Notes under the pieces: model-generated
Seen by the model: the letters and a program-made list of their open reading frames with translations, nothing else
What the model was told of the DNA's origin: nothing
The model's database searches: none
In this document: piece after piece, positions 51,501-64,000 of the stretch
Position numbering within the stretch: position 1 is the stretch's first letter
How the letters are laid out: the number at the start of each line of letters is the position of its first letter
Made by a program: the position numbers and the translations under genes
Origin: Rhabdornis inornatus
Lineage: Eukaryota > Chordata > Aves > Passeriformes > Rhabdornithidae
Direction of reading: 5' to 3'
Length of the DNA stretch: 64,000 bases
NCBI GenBank assembly: GCA_013397075.1
Contig: VWZS01003780.1
Coordinates: forward strand, 1-64,000

Positions 51501-53229
51501 GGCTCTGTGACCCCTTGAGGTTCCTTTCCAGCAGAATGATCCTGGAAGGCTGTAGCTGCTGGTGTGAAGATTTGTGTAGACACAGCTAACTAGTGCAGGT
51601 ACTGCTGAGGGCATGTTTGCAGTAGCACATAATTCTTCTCAGGCTGTGAATCCTGGGAAAGGAGCTGAGCAAATATTTAAGTATTGAGTCAACGTTGAAC
51701 TCCAGCCACTGAGTGGCTGCTGAGCTAGTACTGCCTAAGCTTTTTAGCTTATAGCTCTCTAGTTTTCTAGCATGCTCCTTGCTAGCTTTATGAATGAATT
51801 GGAAACATCTCAGTATCTTTGGTGACTCCTCATAACTCTCCTGTCATTTTAGAAATAAGCCATATTTCACTACATATCCCATCTTTCTGTTCATGGGATT
51901 AAACTTGCAAAAAAACAGACTCTTATTGCTATAACCAGGACCTGGAACAGTCTGTTAGCTCACTGTGTTAGTGTAAACTTATCAGCACATATTAAATCTG
52001 TGTTTCAGAAGGTGGTGGGTGAAGAATAAATGTTTAGTGTTCTGAAAGAGGCATTTAAGATACCTTTAACATTTTCTCATTCTGTAGCACAGCAGTCATA
52101 GCAACTGTGTGTTCAAGTCACACTGTGCCTTTAAATATCATTGCAACCTGAATACTCCTGATAACACAGCACAAACTTCTAGTTGCTCTGATGTTTACCT
52201 CAGCATTTTGATTAAATCCTGTGAATTTTGGAGGAAAATGTTCATGTGCTTTTACTCTGTGTTGCAATGCCCTCTGACTGCAATATGAGTTGCCTTTAAT
52301 GTCAATGGCTGAATTCTTCAAAAATTAAACCTCTTGTGGATGTTTTTAATTTAGCTCTCTTATCCCTATCTTGGTGTGAGACTTTCGTTGATTTTGGGTG
52401 CTGCTGTTTAAAGTTGCTGAAGGAACTCATGATAAAATGAGCTCTGAAGTATATTTTGCTGAACAGCCTTCCTTTAAACGTTCCCTGTGGAACTATCAGA
52501 AATTTGCACCGCTTAAATTGGAGGAAGAAGTGAGACCATATGATTCTTGTCCTTCACTACAGAGTATGTACTTAATAAACTGCACGTATGTATCTTTTCA
52601 CAGAAGCCACCCCTGTGCCCCCCTGCCACCAAAAATTTGCCACACAAACAAAGGTCCTTGCTGGATGTCATTCTCCTCCATCAGAAGGGGGTGCTGGCAT
52701 CTCTTTTGAGGCTTGGATTTTTTGATGCTTGTTAATATCTTCATTATTTTAAGGGCTGAAGCAGCTTTTTGATGGACTGGACCACTAAGAGATCATTACT
52801 AAACACTTTGTAACAGAAGAATATGCTTCTAAGGTCTGTAGCAATTCCTCATTGCATAAGTAGTACACCAGATTTATGTTACAGGATTAAAAGAGTTGGG
52901 TAGTCCCTTACAACAGGCTTTATTCAGAAAGTTAGAAATTAAGAGTGATATTGTGGGTAGAAAGACCACACTAGCATGGTTTGAGTCTGAACAAAATAAA
53001 GAACACCATTGCCATTTTTTACAACCTGACTTTCATGTCGAATTAAGAATAGTGAAAATCTCACAAGTCTAAAGAATCTGCATAATTATAAATTGTTGGA
53101 GGTTGAATGAATTTGAGGTAATACCAATATTAATTTTAACTGAAGATTTGTCTCCCCTCGCAGCTCTTGCATTTTGTGGTTCCTTAAAAATTCTAAAACT
53201 GCCTGAATTAAACACATCTTTATGTAGAT
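48549..53229 (+). other. Intron 1, unannotated segment
   Basis: AT-rich and repeat-poor. A hairpin-forming pair of GATA words lies at 50,569-50,590 (arms CACTGATA and TATCAGTG). No exon was recognised. Confidence 0.45.
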
Positions 53230-54460
53230 GGTGCAGATTTTGCATGAAGGTGGGGTGCTGGGATGAAATGTTTAGATAACATCAGTGATTGTTTATTGGA
53301 GCAGCCAACCAGAAAAGGAAACACAACTGTTAACTTTTTCCTGAGGAATATATTTAGGATCCCCTTCAAAATAGCAATCAGAGAACATTTCTATAATAAT
53401 GATTGCAGTGTCGATGATCATTCAGAATTCATGTTGGAGCAGTGGAAGGCAAAATATCTGTTACACCTGGGCTCAGAAAAACTTTTAAAATAAAAGGGGA
53501 AAGTAAATTAAGTAGAATCCTTGCAGGCAAGATAGGGACTGTTCCAAGACATCATACTGGAAACTTGAGGCAAATGCATGCCATTTATCAGAACAAGATG
53601 AAAAGATAAAAAAGAAAAGATAAAAAGATAAAATGCCATGATTAAAGGGGATGCTAAAAAGGACTCATAGGAAAAAGTAAGTGTTCTTAAAATAATTGTA
53701 TTTAGAACAGACAAAATAAATGTAATCGTTCAAGGCAGATCAAAAATAATCTGATGATCAGCTTGTAGAAAATATATTAAAAAATTAATACTGTTTGTAC
53801 AAATGCATTAGAAGCTTGAAGCCTTCTAGAATGCCTATAGAAGTAGCAGGCTCTCAGAAACAGAAGGAACCCTCCATTCAAGATGAGGCCACAGCAGGTA
53901 AAGAAAATATTCTTTTTGAAGAAGTTCATTGTGGGAGAATCTGGAGAAAATGCCTGTGCTGGAAGTTTACAGGCAATGTTTCAGAGGCTTTAAGTCAAAT
54001 TTAAGTGTTGCAAGACACATTTGCTAGCAGAAGAACAGCAAACTCTCAGGAGCAGATAATGCATGCCCAAGGTTTTCAAGACACTTGAGGAAAAGCCACC
54101 CAAACTGATGAATGTAATGTTCAGCTTTTCACTTAAATTTGCTTGTGTCCCTGTTGACTGCAAGTTGGCCAATGCAAGTCTTTCGATGAAAGTTTCCAAG
54201 AAAGCTCTAAAGATCTGTTGGCCAGTAATTTTCCAACTGCTTTCATAGCAGGCAAATTGGTAGAAATTGTAACAAATGTTAAATTACTCACTTCAAAGAA
54301 AGATGTTTTGGGGAAGAGTCAACACTGCTTTTGTGAGTCTTCAATCAAACCAGCTTCTGAGAATCTTTTGAAGGAACTGCAAGTTTGTAGATTAAATAAA
54401 GCTCCATCTGCTACATTCTGCTTGGATTTCTAAAAGTCTGTGCACCCTCCACTTTGCCAC
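53230..54460 (+). pseudogene. Old CR1-clade LINE ORF2 relic: end of endonuclease through start of reverse transcriptase
   Basis: Pieces of one non-LTR retrotransposon ORF2 appear in the correct order but in shifting frames. At 53,263-53,493, LLEQPTRKGN and a degraded version of the endonuclease SDH motif (DDHSEF) are seen. At 53,795-54,004, CIRSLKPSRMP matches the linker motif that in intact copies resembles YIRSRKPA. At 54,063-54,230, MPKVFKTL and SFSLKFACVP match the LKEL and LSFKSASVP region. At 54,240-54,433, AGKLVE and LGKSQHCFC match GKLVE and LGKSQHGF, ending at CLDF, the YLDF aspartate motif A of reverse transcriptase. Frameshifts and stops throughout mean it is dead. The element is a CR1/L3-type LINE far older than the 3' fragments elsewhere in the window, in sense orientation within the intron. 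The consensus comparison was made from memory. Confidence 0.9.
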
Positions 54461-57400
54461 CTGAATTACCAGTTAGCAGGAATTTGAGCAGCTGGAAGAA
54501 AGTGGTTTGTTTGGAATGCCAAAGACAGGGGCAGCTGGTGTGTGACAGCAAGAATTACAGGATATACAGTAGGTACAGGAGTTGCTTTTACTTTATGTAT
54601 TTTGTTAGGATGAATGCATGGAGTCTCTCTTGAGCAACTCAAAATACAAGCATGTAAAACTCATTTTTACACAATGCCATGGATCATAAAAGTGTAAAAC
54701 CTGGACTGAACATAGATATATTTGAGTAAGTGTTTATATGGTTTGTTTTTTAGCTCTGCACATAGGAGATCACATTTGTTAGGTTAGATAAAGGATTCTG
54801 AAGTGAAGTCAAGCTTCTTTTAAGCCTGTCTAGCCAAAGTTGATTAGTAAATTGATTTCTAAATTATAATCTCATTTGTCTTTGCCTCCCTTTTCTAAAC
54901 TGAAAGCTACTTAAATTGACACATAGACTAAACTTACCTTTTTATTTCTTTCTTTTCCTTCATTGGTTTGAATATTGTCTCGAAGTCCTCTGTTGTATGA
55001 CAGGAGTGGAAGAGAAATGGCCTTTATGGCAAGGATGTGTAGGGTGTTGTCTCACTGAAATTCTGCTCTCAGATTAACTCTATATTTAATTTTTTTTTTC
55101 TGCATATGCTCCATTTTCGTTTATCTTTATAAGAGAGTACCAGGGGAGTTAATGACAATGTGTGATTATGACCTGATCTGAAGTGGACTTGGCCCTGCAG
55201 TTTCTTCTCTGAGTTTGGGCTGTGCCCCAGAAGGGAACAGGAGAACAGTTTCCTCTGTGCTTTGTCTCTCCCTTGCCTTGTCTTGCCTGGTTTGATTGCA
55301 GTGGGGATAAGAACGGGATGTGGGTGTGGAGAAGAAAACAAGTCCAACCTTTTGGCAAGCAGAGGGGAAGAAGTTGGGACTGAAGGAGAGGAGGCTCGAA
55401 TGGTGGTTTGAGCTCGAAGGAGGGTGGGATAATTTTAAATCTGGAGTAATGAGATTGACATGCTAGACAAGGAGGTTTTGGTGAGAAGCTCGGGAAGTAA
55501 ACATAGCTGGAGATACCTGAAGGATGAAACTGGAATAAGGAGGGATAGGGTGGGTCTGGATTAATGCTGCATGGATGAGGCTGGAAATCTTGTGTTTGAG
55601 AGAACAGGCTGAAATTTGAGCCTGTTGAGGAACATCAGGAACCTGGATGACACCATTTCCCTCTGCTGCAGGAGCTCCTGAGAAAGGCTCTCGGTGCTCC
55701 CTAACACTCACCTGGCAAAGGAACCCTCACCTGAGTTCTGCCAGTCCCTGCTCCACCGGGACAGATCTGTGGCTTCTCACTCCATCAGTGTGATGGCTAA
55801 TGGTGGCATTTGAGAGTTTCTGTGTGCCTTGAGAACAATTAGGAAGCAGCAGCACAAAAGTTAAAATGGGCTGTGTTTCTGGATGGTTAAAAAAATTAAA
55901 TAATACTGGAAGTAAAAGTGCCTATGACTTTGCCATTTCCAAATATATAATTCCACACACCTCTTCTGTCCCCCTTTTCCCTCCAAATCCTGAAATTTGT
56001 GGTACATCACAGTGAGCAATGAGAGATTAGTTTTGTTTAGTTTTGTTTTCTCGCTGTGGTTGCCAGTTCTGTGACCACAAGTGTAAAGAACTGAGCTGGA
56101 GATAAGAAAAAAAGAGAAGAGATGGACTTAGGCTTGAGACAGTTAAACATTACATTGGAGAACTGAATTTTATTCTGACTTTGTCACCAGAATTTCTTTT
56201 TGTGTGTGAGATCCTTGGCATTTCACTAAAATCTGGTTATTCCTAAGAATATGCCTGTGTGTGTTTCAGTTTTGTTACTTGTTAGGTTTGTGTTTTGTGA
56301 CTGTGGATCTGTTTTGCAGTAACAGGAACCATTCCTTGCTGTAACTGAAGTCCACCAATCCTACTTTGAGTGGCTGAAGTCTAAGTTGTGGTGAAAGAAA
56401 CTGAACATTCAGTTAGGCATCCAAATTTTGCAAGATCATTTAATTTTTTTTTTTTATCTGAGGTACTGATCAGTAAAGCACTGCAATATTTTGCAAGCAT
56501 TTTGTTACTAATTTTGTAAGAATGTGTGTGAATATTCAGGTGTTATCATGGGAGGCACTACACCAAAAGCAGAGGAAGTGAAAAAAAAAAAAAGTTTGAG
56601 CAGTTTTCAACTGTAGTCAGCAATTTTGAGGCTGTACCCTGAACAATAAAGCAGCAGAGTAGTGTGCCCTTTCTGTGGGCCTGATCTGTTGTTTTTCAAG
56701 TGTGACAGCTCACACTTGCTATAATCCTTGCTGGCAGACAAAATTTCAACCTCATTTGCCCATCTACAAGTCCCTTAGAACCGAGTCTTAGTGTTCTGGC
56801 ACTGGGAGTGTTCGTTTCTTTTCCTATTTAGACACACACATTAGTGTGATGTTTCCCAGACATAATCATTGCATCGAACTCGAGGCTACCTTGTGTGACT
56901 GAGAACTCCAGAGATGCATTTTCTCCATGGAATTCTGACAAACGCTTTCCAGTTGCTGGAGTTAAGTGATGACGAACTACCCGTGTGCATCACCAGAAAG
57001 GAATGTGACAGCTCATTAATTGTTCTGCTGCAATAGAACAAGTCCTGTCAGTCGTGAATCGAAATCTTTGTTAGCAACACACCAGCACGTGGCAGTGGTA
57101 CTGTGATTCTAAAGCATTAGCTGTAATATTTTTAGTGTCTAGAGCAATGTGAGTGCTGCTTATATACCATACGACTTATGTATGTATTTTATACAGTCTA
57201 GGTTACACTGTATAGAGGATTTTTATATATTTCAATTCAAATATTGGAGTTTGAAGTGCAGTAAAGCATGCGATGCATTTAGGAAACCTGCATTTAAGCT
57301 TTGCAGTTTTGACTGAAATGTTATTATACTATTAGCCCTCAAATCTCTTCCATTGCACAGGATTATCATAAAACCTTTCCTTTTCCAGCAATCATTTTTC

Positions 57401-60400
57401 TCTTTTCCAGGTACAACCTGGATGTGTTCAGTGAAAATAATCAGTGTTGGTAATTAGAGATATGAAATAAATTCTGTAGTTGATGAGACTTTAAGAGCTA
57501 TGCCTTTTGTTTTATTTCAGAGTTGAAAATATGGTGAGAGAAGGTAATTTTGTGGTTGTAAAAACCGAATGGCAAAGAATCTTTGCCTGATACAGCATTG
57601 TTATGCTGATAACCAGTCTATTTAAATTGCCTTTCTGTCTTTAAGGTATTTATCACAGTGCTTTCATCTGTCCTGGAGAAGATGTTGTTTTAAACATCAT
57701 CATAAAAAACCCATTAGAAAATTAATCTGCATCACAGTTTGGAAGACTTACAGTAAGGAACACATGAGGTCACACTAAAAGTGTGGAATAGAAAGAAACA
57801 GTAAATTGTTTCCTTACTGTGACATGGTCGAAGTTAACCTTTTATCCCATAGCTGTGTGGGTGGGTGTGTTGCTATGGCTTGGTTTATGGTCCATCAGCT
57901 GTTCTGCAGTAATTGCCCGTGGATTTGCTTTTATTTCCAGTGCAGTTAGACATTCCCTGCGTATTATCTCTGAGGGGTGATAACTTGAAGTGTTTTGGTC
58001 TTTAAAGAGAGTAAGATGCTTCTGTTGGAGCACTTGTAAATCAGCTGGAGCCACACTAATTGTCTAATGGCTGTGTCTGGGGTGCCCTAATGCTCAGGAA
58101 AATGTCCCAGAGAGCTGGGGGAGAGTCACCTCCATGTGAAACTGCAGCAATCCTCATATCTCGAGTCAGGCATTATCACCCTGCTTCTGCCATTGGAGAA
58201 ACCTGGTAATCCACTTTTCCTAGAATTATGACAGATATATACTGAGAGTTCGGGGTTCATCCCGTTGCTTCAAAAGTTTATTTTAATTTTAGAGCTTTTA
58301 TTACTTTATTCATAGCTTCCAGTGTTTATTTTACCCTTTCTGTACAACACTCAAAAAAAATTTGGACTACTGCTTGCCCAGCAAATGTATGAAAGTTAAG
58401 TGAGTTGATTTAGTTTATTACAATATTGATGTGAGGAATCTCAGCATTTCTCTGTGGTTTGATTAAAGGTTGAGTTAAGAATTTTTATCCTGTTGATTTG
58501 ATCCAGTAGTTTCACAGTGTCACAGGTGACTGACAGTTTTACACGGATGATAAAAGTCTCTTGAGATATGTATATTTTTTTAAGATTTCGTCATTTGACA
58601 TGTATTCTGAAGATTTAAACCGATGAAGTCCAATGAATATCTAGCTGAAAAGCTATCTCTACTTCTGTGGCAGGCAATTTCTGTCATTTACTCCACTGCC
58701 CTCTTGAGTTTTTTAAACTGGGAGAAGCCATCTCACAGCTTTTCCTGCCTACATCAGTGCAAACTCTGCTCTTCAGAATGACAGCTTGTGTCTGCTCCCT
58801 GTGTGAGTAGTTTGACTTCTTTTCATTTCCTACCAGCCTGTAGCAATTTGGTTCAACATTTTTGTGTTAATAATATCAGAAAAGTCAAATTTACATCTTT
58901 TACCCCCAGTAATCGTTTTGCATACGGACTGAGGATGCAGTGATGAACCAGTTCTGAGAGGGCAGCTCATGAATATAAATAGTCCCATTTTACAAGTATT
59001 TTGCCAAGGTCAGTGGGAGAGAGGAGGGGGGTCAGAAGTAGCTCCTTAGTCACAATCACATCTGGAGCTGAAACAGACTTTCTTTGTCTGCAGAAATTTG
59101 GCAATGTCTTAGGATTGCCAGAGTTTAGATGCTAAAGTCTGGGACGATGTCAGAGAACTAAACTGTGCATATGTAGATTAACTGTGCATGGAAAGTACAA
59201 TTTATCTGCATAAAAACCACTTTTTTTCTGGATGCCTTGATTCCTGCGTGTTCAGAAAAACAACAGTTACTTCAGAAATGCAGGAAAAGTCATATCATAA
59301 AGGCTTTTCATAAAGCTTTAGATTTGGCCACTAGACCATAACTTCTTAATTATACAGGACATCTGGCAATCCTATGAGGTTCAGTCTGCATTTTTCCTTC
59401 ATCACAGAAGAAATATTAATGCAGCAGCAAAGGCATTCTTTGGATACAGTGATTATTGTTCAAGATAGCAATACTGGCACTAGGTTTTGACCTCTAAACT
59501 TGTTTCTGTTTGGCAGGGGCTTTTGGTATTGTCCAAGTGCAGACTGGTGTCTTCTCAAAGGAAAAATATTTTTGTTTTCTCTTATCTGTCAATCTGTCCA
59601 CTTAAGTAGCCTTTGCTGTCATAATATTATAAAATGCAACTCACAAGTTGTCTCTGAGTGGGAAAAAAAAGCGCCTGTCTAAAAGTTCCAAAGAGGGTGG
59701 TGCTTATGTGATTCTTTTTGCACTTTATCAGTTTAATCCCAGATTTTAAGGAAGATGTTTTGGGAATTTAAGCTCTTCAGGGGAAGAAGGCACAGGTTGT
59801 CTTAAAAAAAAAAATAAAAAGAATTAGCAAATCAAGATGACCACAAGTTGATATTGCCACAAAAGCCACCACAGTTATAGTGGGTGGCACTTTATAGAAA
59901 GCATCTTTCAGACAAAATAGTCTCCTTTTAAAATTTTTTTCTTCCCTGTGCAATGTGCCAGACTGATGGAGTGCATAAACTTTTTCTGTAATTCCTGACC
60001 AATCCTGTAGTTTCACTGAGCAAGTATTTTGTGTGTGACAGTCTTTGTACACAAGCAGCCTGGAATGATGCCCTGAAGAGCAATCACAGAACTCATGCTT
60101 GAGGAACGAGATCATCAGCCCTCAGCTATCAGGTGCTGAATAATCCAAGCATGTTCATGTCCTCATAGCCCCTGAAACATTTCCACAGGCTGTGTGAATA
60201 TGGGCCTTACTGCTTTCCAAACTCAGGGCCTTTCATGCTACAGCTCAGCACAAAACCACATTTGGGCAACTTGAAGTACTCTGAGATTCCCTGATGGCCA
60301 TGGTGACTATGTCTGCAGTGGCAGAGCTGTGGTAAAAGGTTTTAAATGAATTAATTCTCTCTGCTGCAGCAGGGCTGTTACCTGAGCTGATTGAGGGCAG

Positions 60401-61380
60401 GAGCTGTGTTAGCATCCTCTGCCCAGTGCCTCAGCTCCCTGCTGGGGAGCCCCAAGGCAGCATTAAACCTCTGGAGTTATTTGATTTCTGGTGCCTCATG
60501 GAGTTTGTCACACTGGTAACTTGAAAACAGGCTGCATCCTCAGACCTTTCAAAGTTTCAAATGACACTGTTTGAATTCACTGTTCACAGTAGTTGTGTAT
60601 AAAATTATGATAACACCAGCATGGTGTTAGCTTTGGTATGATCAGAAGCTCTGACTGTTTTGAAGAAAGTAAGTTTTTCAGGAAAACATTTATTAGCCTG
60701 CTTCCAGAAAGGTTCATTCAAGGATGAGAAAACCATAGTGTGAACCATGTAGATCTAATAACTATAAGCCATCAAGTAATTTTTTAAATCCCTCCTATTT
60801 TAGATCAATGCCACAAAGGAAGAAGAGTGGTGGCAGGAGGTATTGGAATTTTTAACTAAAATTAGGAAACTGATGGTGCAGAAATCAGCCTGTATGATTT
60901 TTTTGTTTCCTTTCATACTCCTGGAAATATCTACTGATTTCATTTGGTTTGTGTTTTGATAGTGAATATTTATATACTCTCAATTTTTGTTTCAAAATGT
61001 AATAACTAGTATAGAGAAGAAAACAAAGCAAAAAGCTCCTATTTAAGCATAATTAGGAAATCAACTTCTATCCCAATTCTAAAGTTATTCAACATGCCTA
61101 GATATGGACATACAAGCAAATTTTTATGTTTTCTTTCACAAAGTGATATGATATGGGAAAAAATATTAGAATTTTCTTGGATTTTTAAAAATCTGATTGA
61201 CCTCATTTGGGACTTTGGGCTTGCTGTGTGCCCATCACAGTGGTTGAAGAGGACCCTGGAGGTCTGTAGATTTTCAAAAACTGTTCAGGTGTTACACTGA
61301 AAAATTGAGTGGTAAAATATATTCAACCAGCTTGTTGAAATGTGATAGTGAGGCTTAAAACGTGTCATTGTAGAGTAAAG
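54461..61380 (+). other. Intron 1, unannotated segment
   Basis: AT-rich intron. The part at about 56,860-57,130 keeps more CpGs and has TGACAG next to CATTAATT (57,007-57,020), words typical of conserved non-coding elements bound by homeodomain proteins; this is suggestive only. No repeat family or exon was recognised. Confidence 0.4.
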
Positions 61381-61388
61381 TTCAGTTC

Positions 61389-61396
61389 TGACGTCA
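61389..61396. promoter_or_regulatory. Second consensus CRE (TGACGTCA)
   Basis: A perfect 8-bp CRE is followed about six bases later by TTTGACCTT, the reverse of a nuclear-receptor half-site AAGGTCA. The CpG in it has survived in an otherwise CpG-poor intron. Function is inferred. Confidence 0.35.
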
Positions 61397-64000
61397 CACT
61401 TTTGACCTTCCTCAGTTTGTAGCACTTTGATTTTCCTGCAAATGTCTTTGTCATTGTTTTAACTTCTTTAAACACACAAGTGGTTATGGCGGAGGGAATA
61501 AAGAGAAAAAAATATAAATAAGAAAAAAGAGTTTGGTATTATTATGGATAAAATATTTAAGGAAAAAACTCTTTAGCCATTTTATACATTTTAGTCTTTT
61601 TGTTATGTGGGAATCATGTAACTTTTGTTTCACTTTTCAAATTAAACTGGACCCTTGCTCAAATGGACTGCATTACAAAAACTGAAATCTTCCTCTTTTT
61701 ACAGATTACACAAACCACATTTATATTGCATAAAGATGCTCTTTCTTTGCTTATTATGCAAAATGACTATTTATGGGTTAAAAATTCCCATAAAATCAGG
61801 AGTGTTGTGAAGTGAAATGGAAAATTTCACAACTGTGCCGTGGTGTGGATGATTAGAGATGCTCATCAGGCCCTGGGAGCACTTGCAGGATGTTGGTGTG
61901 TGACAGATGGCTCCTGGTTTTTAGAGCTGGTCAATCCTTGGCTTGTACTTCATGCCATGACTTTATTAAGTAAATGCCCAGATAGGCATTTCTGTCCTGT
62001 CAGCTTTATCCTCTCTGTATAAATAGTGAGGTAATAGGAAGCCTGTAGGAGCTTTTTCTAAAGTCAGTTATTAGTTAGGCAAATGCTGTGTCATAAAAGT
62101 TTGTGGAGTTATTATCTATCCAAATATTTTTGTAAAGGTTTTGATTGTTTTTGTTTCACTCCTTAAAGGTGACAAATGCATTTGTAAGTATTGACAGTGC
62201 ACTTTGTATTGAGGCTTACAAAGCTCAGTTTAGGGTGGTGCAAGTAACAAAACTGTGCCAGGGCTGAGGTCAGAGTTAAATATTGACCTTATCTGAGTCT
62301 GAGGAGCAACCCCATGGCCTCAGCATTTCTGTGGGATATGGGAATGGAGAGATTGTGGCAGGAGAGAGACACAGCTCTTTTGCATCCCTTCAATGTTCTG
62401 GGGAGGTTGCCTGGCACTTTTTTATGCCCTCCACAATTTTGTCATTCTAGATTCATGCAGCCGATAGATTTGAACTATTCTATTTCCTTTTTTTTGAAGT
62501 TAGTAGAGCAGAAAGAACAATTCCTTTGGAGGAAGAGGTATGTTTATTCAGTAAATAGTATTGGGGTTATAATATGTATTTTAGCTCAGTTTCCAAAGGA
62601 AGTGGAGCTTACATGATTCTGCCTTGCAGGCAGAAAGGTTCAGGACAGTGTCTGTGCTGTCTCTATTTACCTGTCCATCTGTCCCCTCTTGCTTGCTAGC
62701 TATTGAACATAAAACTGATAGAGGAGTAGATATTTTACTGATGATCCAGTTCCTTTACGTTTTGGGATTGCAGGTATTAATGATTTCATGGCAAGCTCCT
62801 GTCTGTGCTCTACCAGATAGAGATTATTAAGACCTCATGAACATTGTGAATGCATGGCAATCTTAATTTCTTGGTGCAATAATAATCTTGGTGTATTGTT
62901 TTTGACTGTCCCCTTTTGCTCTTTTACCATGGAATATTTCATTACATGAATTTTGAGACATCAGTCTTGAATTTTTGATTCTTGATTTTCTCCCTTGAAA
63001 TGAGACCTTTCTGAGAGATTTGCTAAAATTACAAGGAACGGAGTTCCTGTCAGTAAATCTGTAACTACATTGCAGGTGCCAGGTAACAAAGCATGAGTTT
63101 CTCTGTTGCCTTGTTATCCTGAGGTTTCTAAAGATGTGAAGTTCTTTAAGGTTCTGTCTTCCTCCAGCTCCTCCCTGTCTACTCTGAAAGTGTCTTGTTG
63201 AACCAAGTAGCTTGGTTGAGTAAGCATGTGACTGTTATGCACCTCTTAGAAGATGCTTACACTTTTGGAGTTAAAATTTGTCAAATTGATTTTGATCTTA
63301 TGATTTCTAATGTTCTGTTTTATTGAACATGATGAATGCTTTTTGATTTTTGCACAAGTGTGGACAAATTGCTATGTTTTATGAATAATTAAATATATTT
63401 TGCAGGGGGTAGAGAGAAAGTAAGGGATGGTGATTTAGGCATCTTCTGTCTGTCTACATTTGAAACTAATATACTTTATACTCTTATTTGGGGAAGTAAT
63501 GTTGGGATAGGACTTGTAACAGAGGTGTAGTTGTATTCTTCATTTTAGACTGTCTCCTTTTGTAGTGATGGTTGTCAAGCAGTGGCAGTGTAATAATATT
63601 TTGACAAACAAATATTCCTGCTATGTCAGGAAACAAACCAGAAAACTGCTACCAAACAAGGCATATTTATGTGTTTAATTACATTTCTGGTTTGATTTTT
63701 ATATTATGCATGTGGATCAATCTGTGTTCTTTTTAACAAACCTGGAGACAGTCTCGTAATACACATCTCCTCCAGTTAATCTGACAAAACACAAAATGTA
63801 AACTAATCTTTTTTGCTCTAACATAGCCTGACTTCTTCCTGATGAAGGCCCCCAGAGTCTGAAACATGTGTAGGCCTTAATTTTCCTATATTTTGACAAT
63901 TAGTGAAACTTGCTGTGAACAAAAGAGCATTGAAAAATTAATTTGATATGACACTACTGTCAAAACTTACTCAGATGTGCTCAGCTTGAATCTTGCTTTC
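61397..64000 (+). other. Intron 1, right edge of window
   Basis: AT-rich intron with no recognised repeat, exon or RNA gene. The intron continues out of the window. Confidence 0.45.

Larger units (their letters stand above)
20315..64000 (+). other. PDE3B: PDE3B intron 1 (continues past the right edge)
   Basis: No sequence encoding the start of PDE3B exon 2 was recognised anywhere to the right, nor any other gene's exon. A first intron of tens of kilobases is typical of this gene. The plus strand looks T- and G-rich over much of the interval, consistent with the sense strand of a long transcribed intron, except for a purine-rich block at about 25.4-27.1 kb. Short open frames within it lack domains and are treated as chance. 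Confidence 0.8.

Overview
This is a window of vertebrate nuclear DNA, AT-rich overall, with one recognisable protein-coding exon in 64 kb. Several CR1-type LINE fragments, two with the 8-bp ATTCTRTG-type 3' repeats and one a large old reverse-transcriptase fragment, plus an ERVL-like LTR fragment of a kind I associate with songbirds, point to a bird, probably a passerine. No bacterial-style gene array, tRNA, rRNA or CRISPR was seen.

Layout. Positions 1-470 are CpG-rich and look like the edge of a CpG-island promoter of a gene lying mostly to the left. By vertebrate synteny the neighbour of PDE3B on that side is PSMA1, but no PSMA1 exon is visible, so this is inference. Positions 471 to about 19,100 are intergenic, AT-rich sequence with two CR1 fragments (11.0 and 12.2 kb), an ERVL-like LTR fragment (16.5 kb) and some A-rich tracts. 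A CpG island at about 19,120-20,340 carries the promoter and first coding exon of PDE3B (plus strand, 19,322-20,314, 331 codons, one ambiguous base). The exon ends at a consensus GTAAGT donor.

From 20,315 to the right edge I see only intron 1 of PDE3B (at least 43.7 kb). No second exon was recognised. The intron holds a perfect 20-bp polypyrimidine tandem array (24.9-25.1 kb), a 47-T homopolymer (30.0 kb), further CR1 fragments including an opposed pair at 42.8-43.8 kb, a 1.2-kb old CR1-clade ORF2 relic (53.2-54.5 kb), a CpG-enriched island-like patch at 34.8-35.3 kb, and two perfect consensus cAMP response elements (47,222 and 61,389). The CREs are notable because PDE3B itself degrades cAMP.

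No novel multi-gene system is present. The observations most worth a second look are the CREs, the opposed CR1 pair that could form double-stranded RNA, the polypyrimidine array and the candidate intronic regulatory patch. All functional statements about non-coding sites are inference from motif and composition. Counts and skews were judged by eye.
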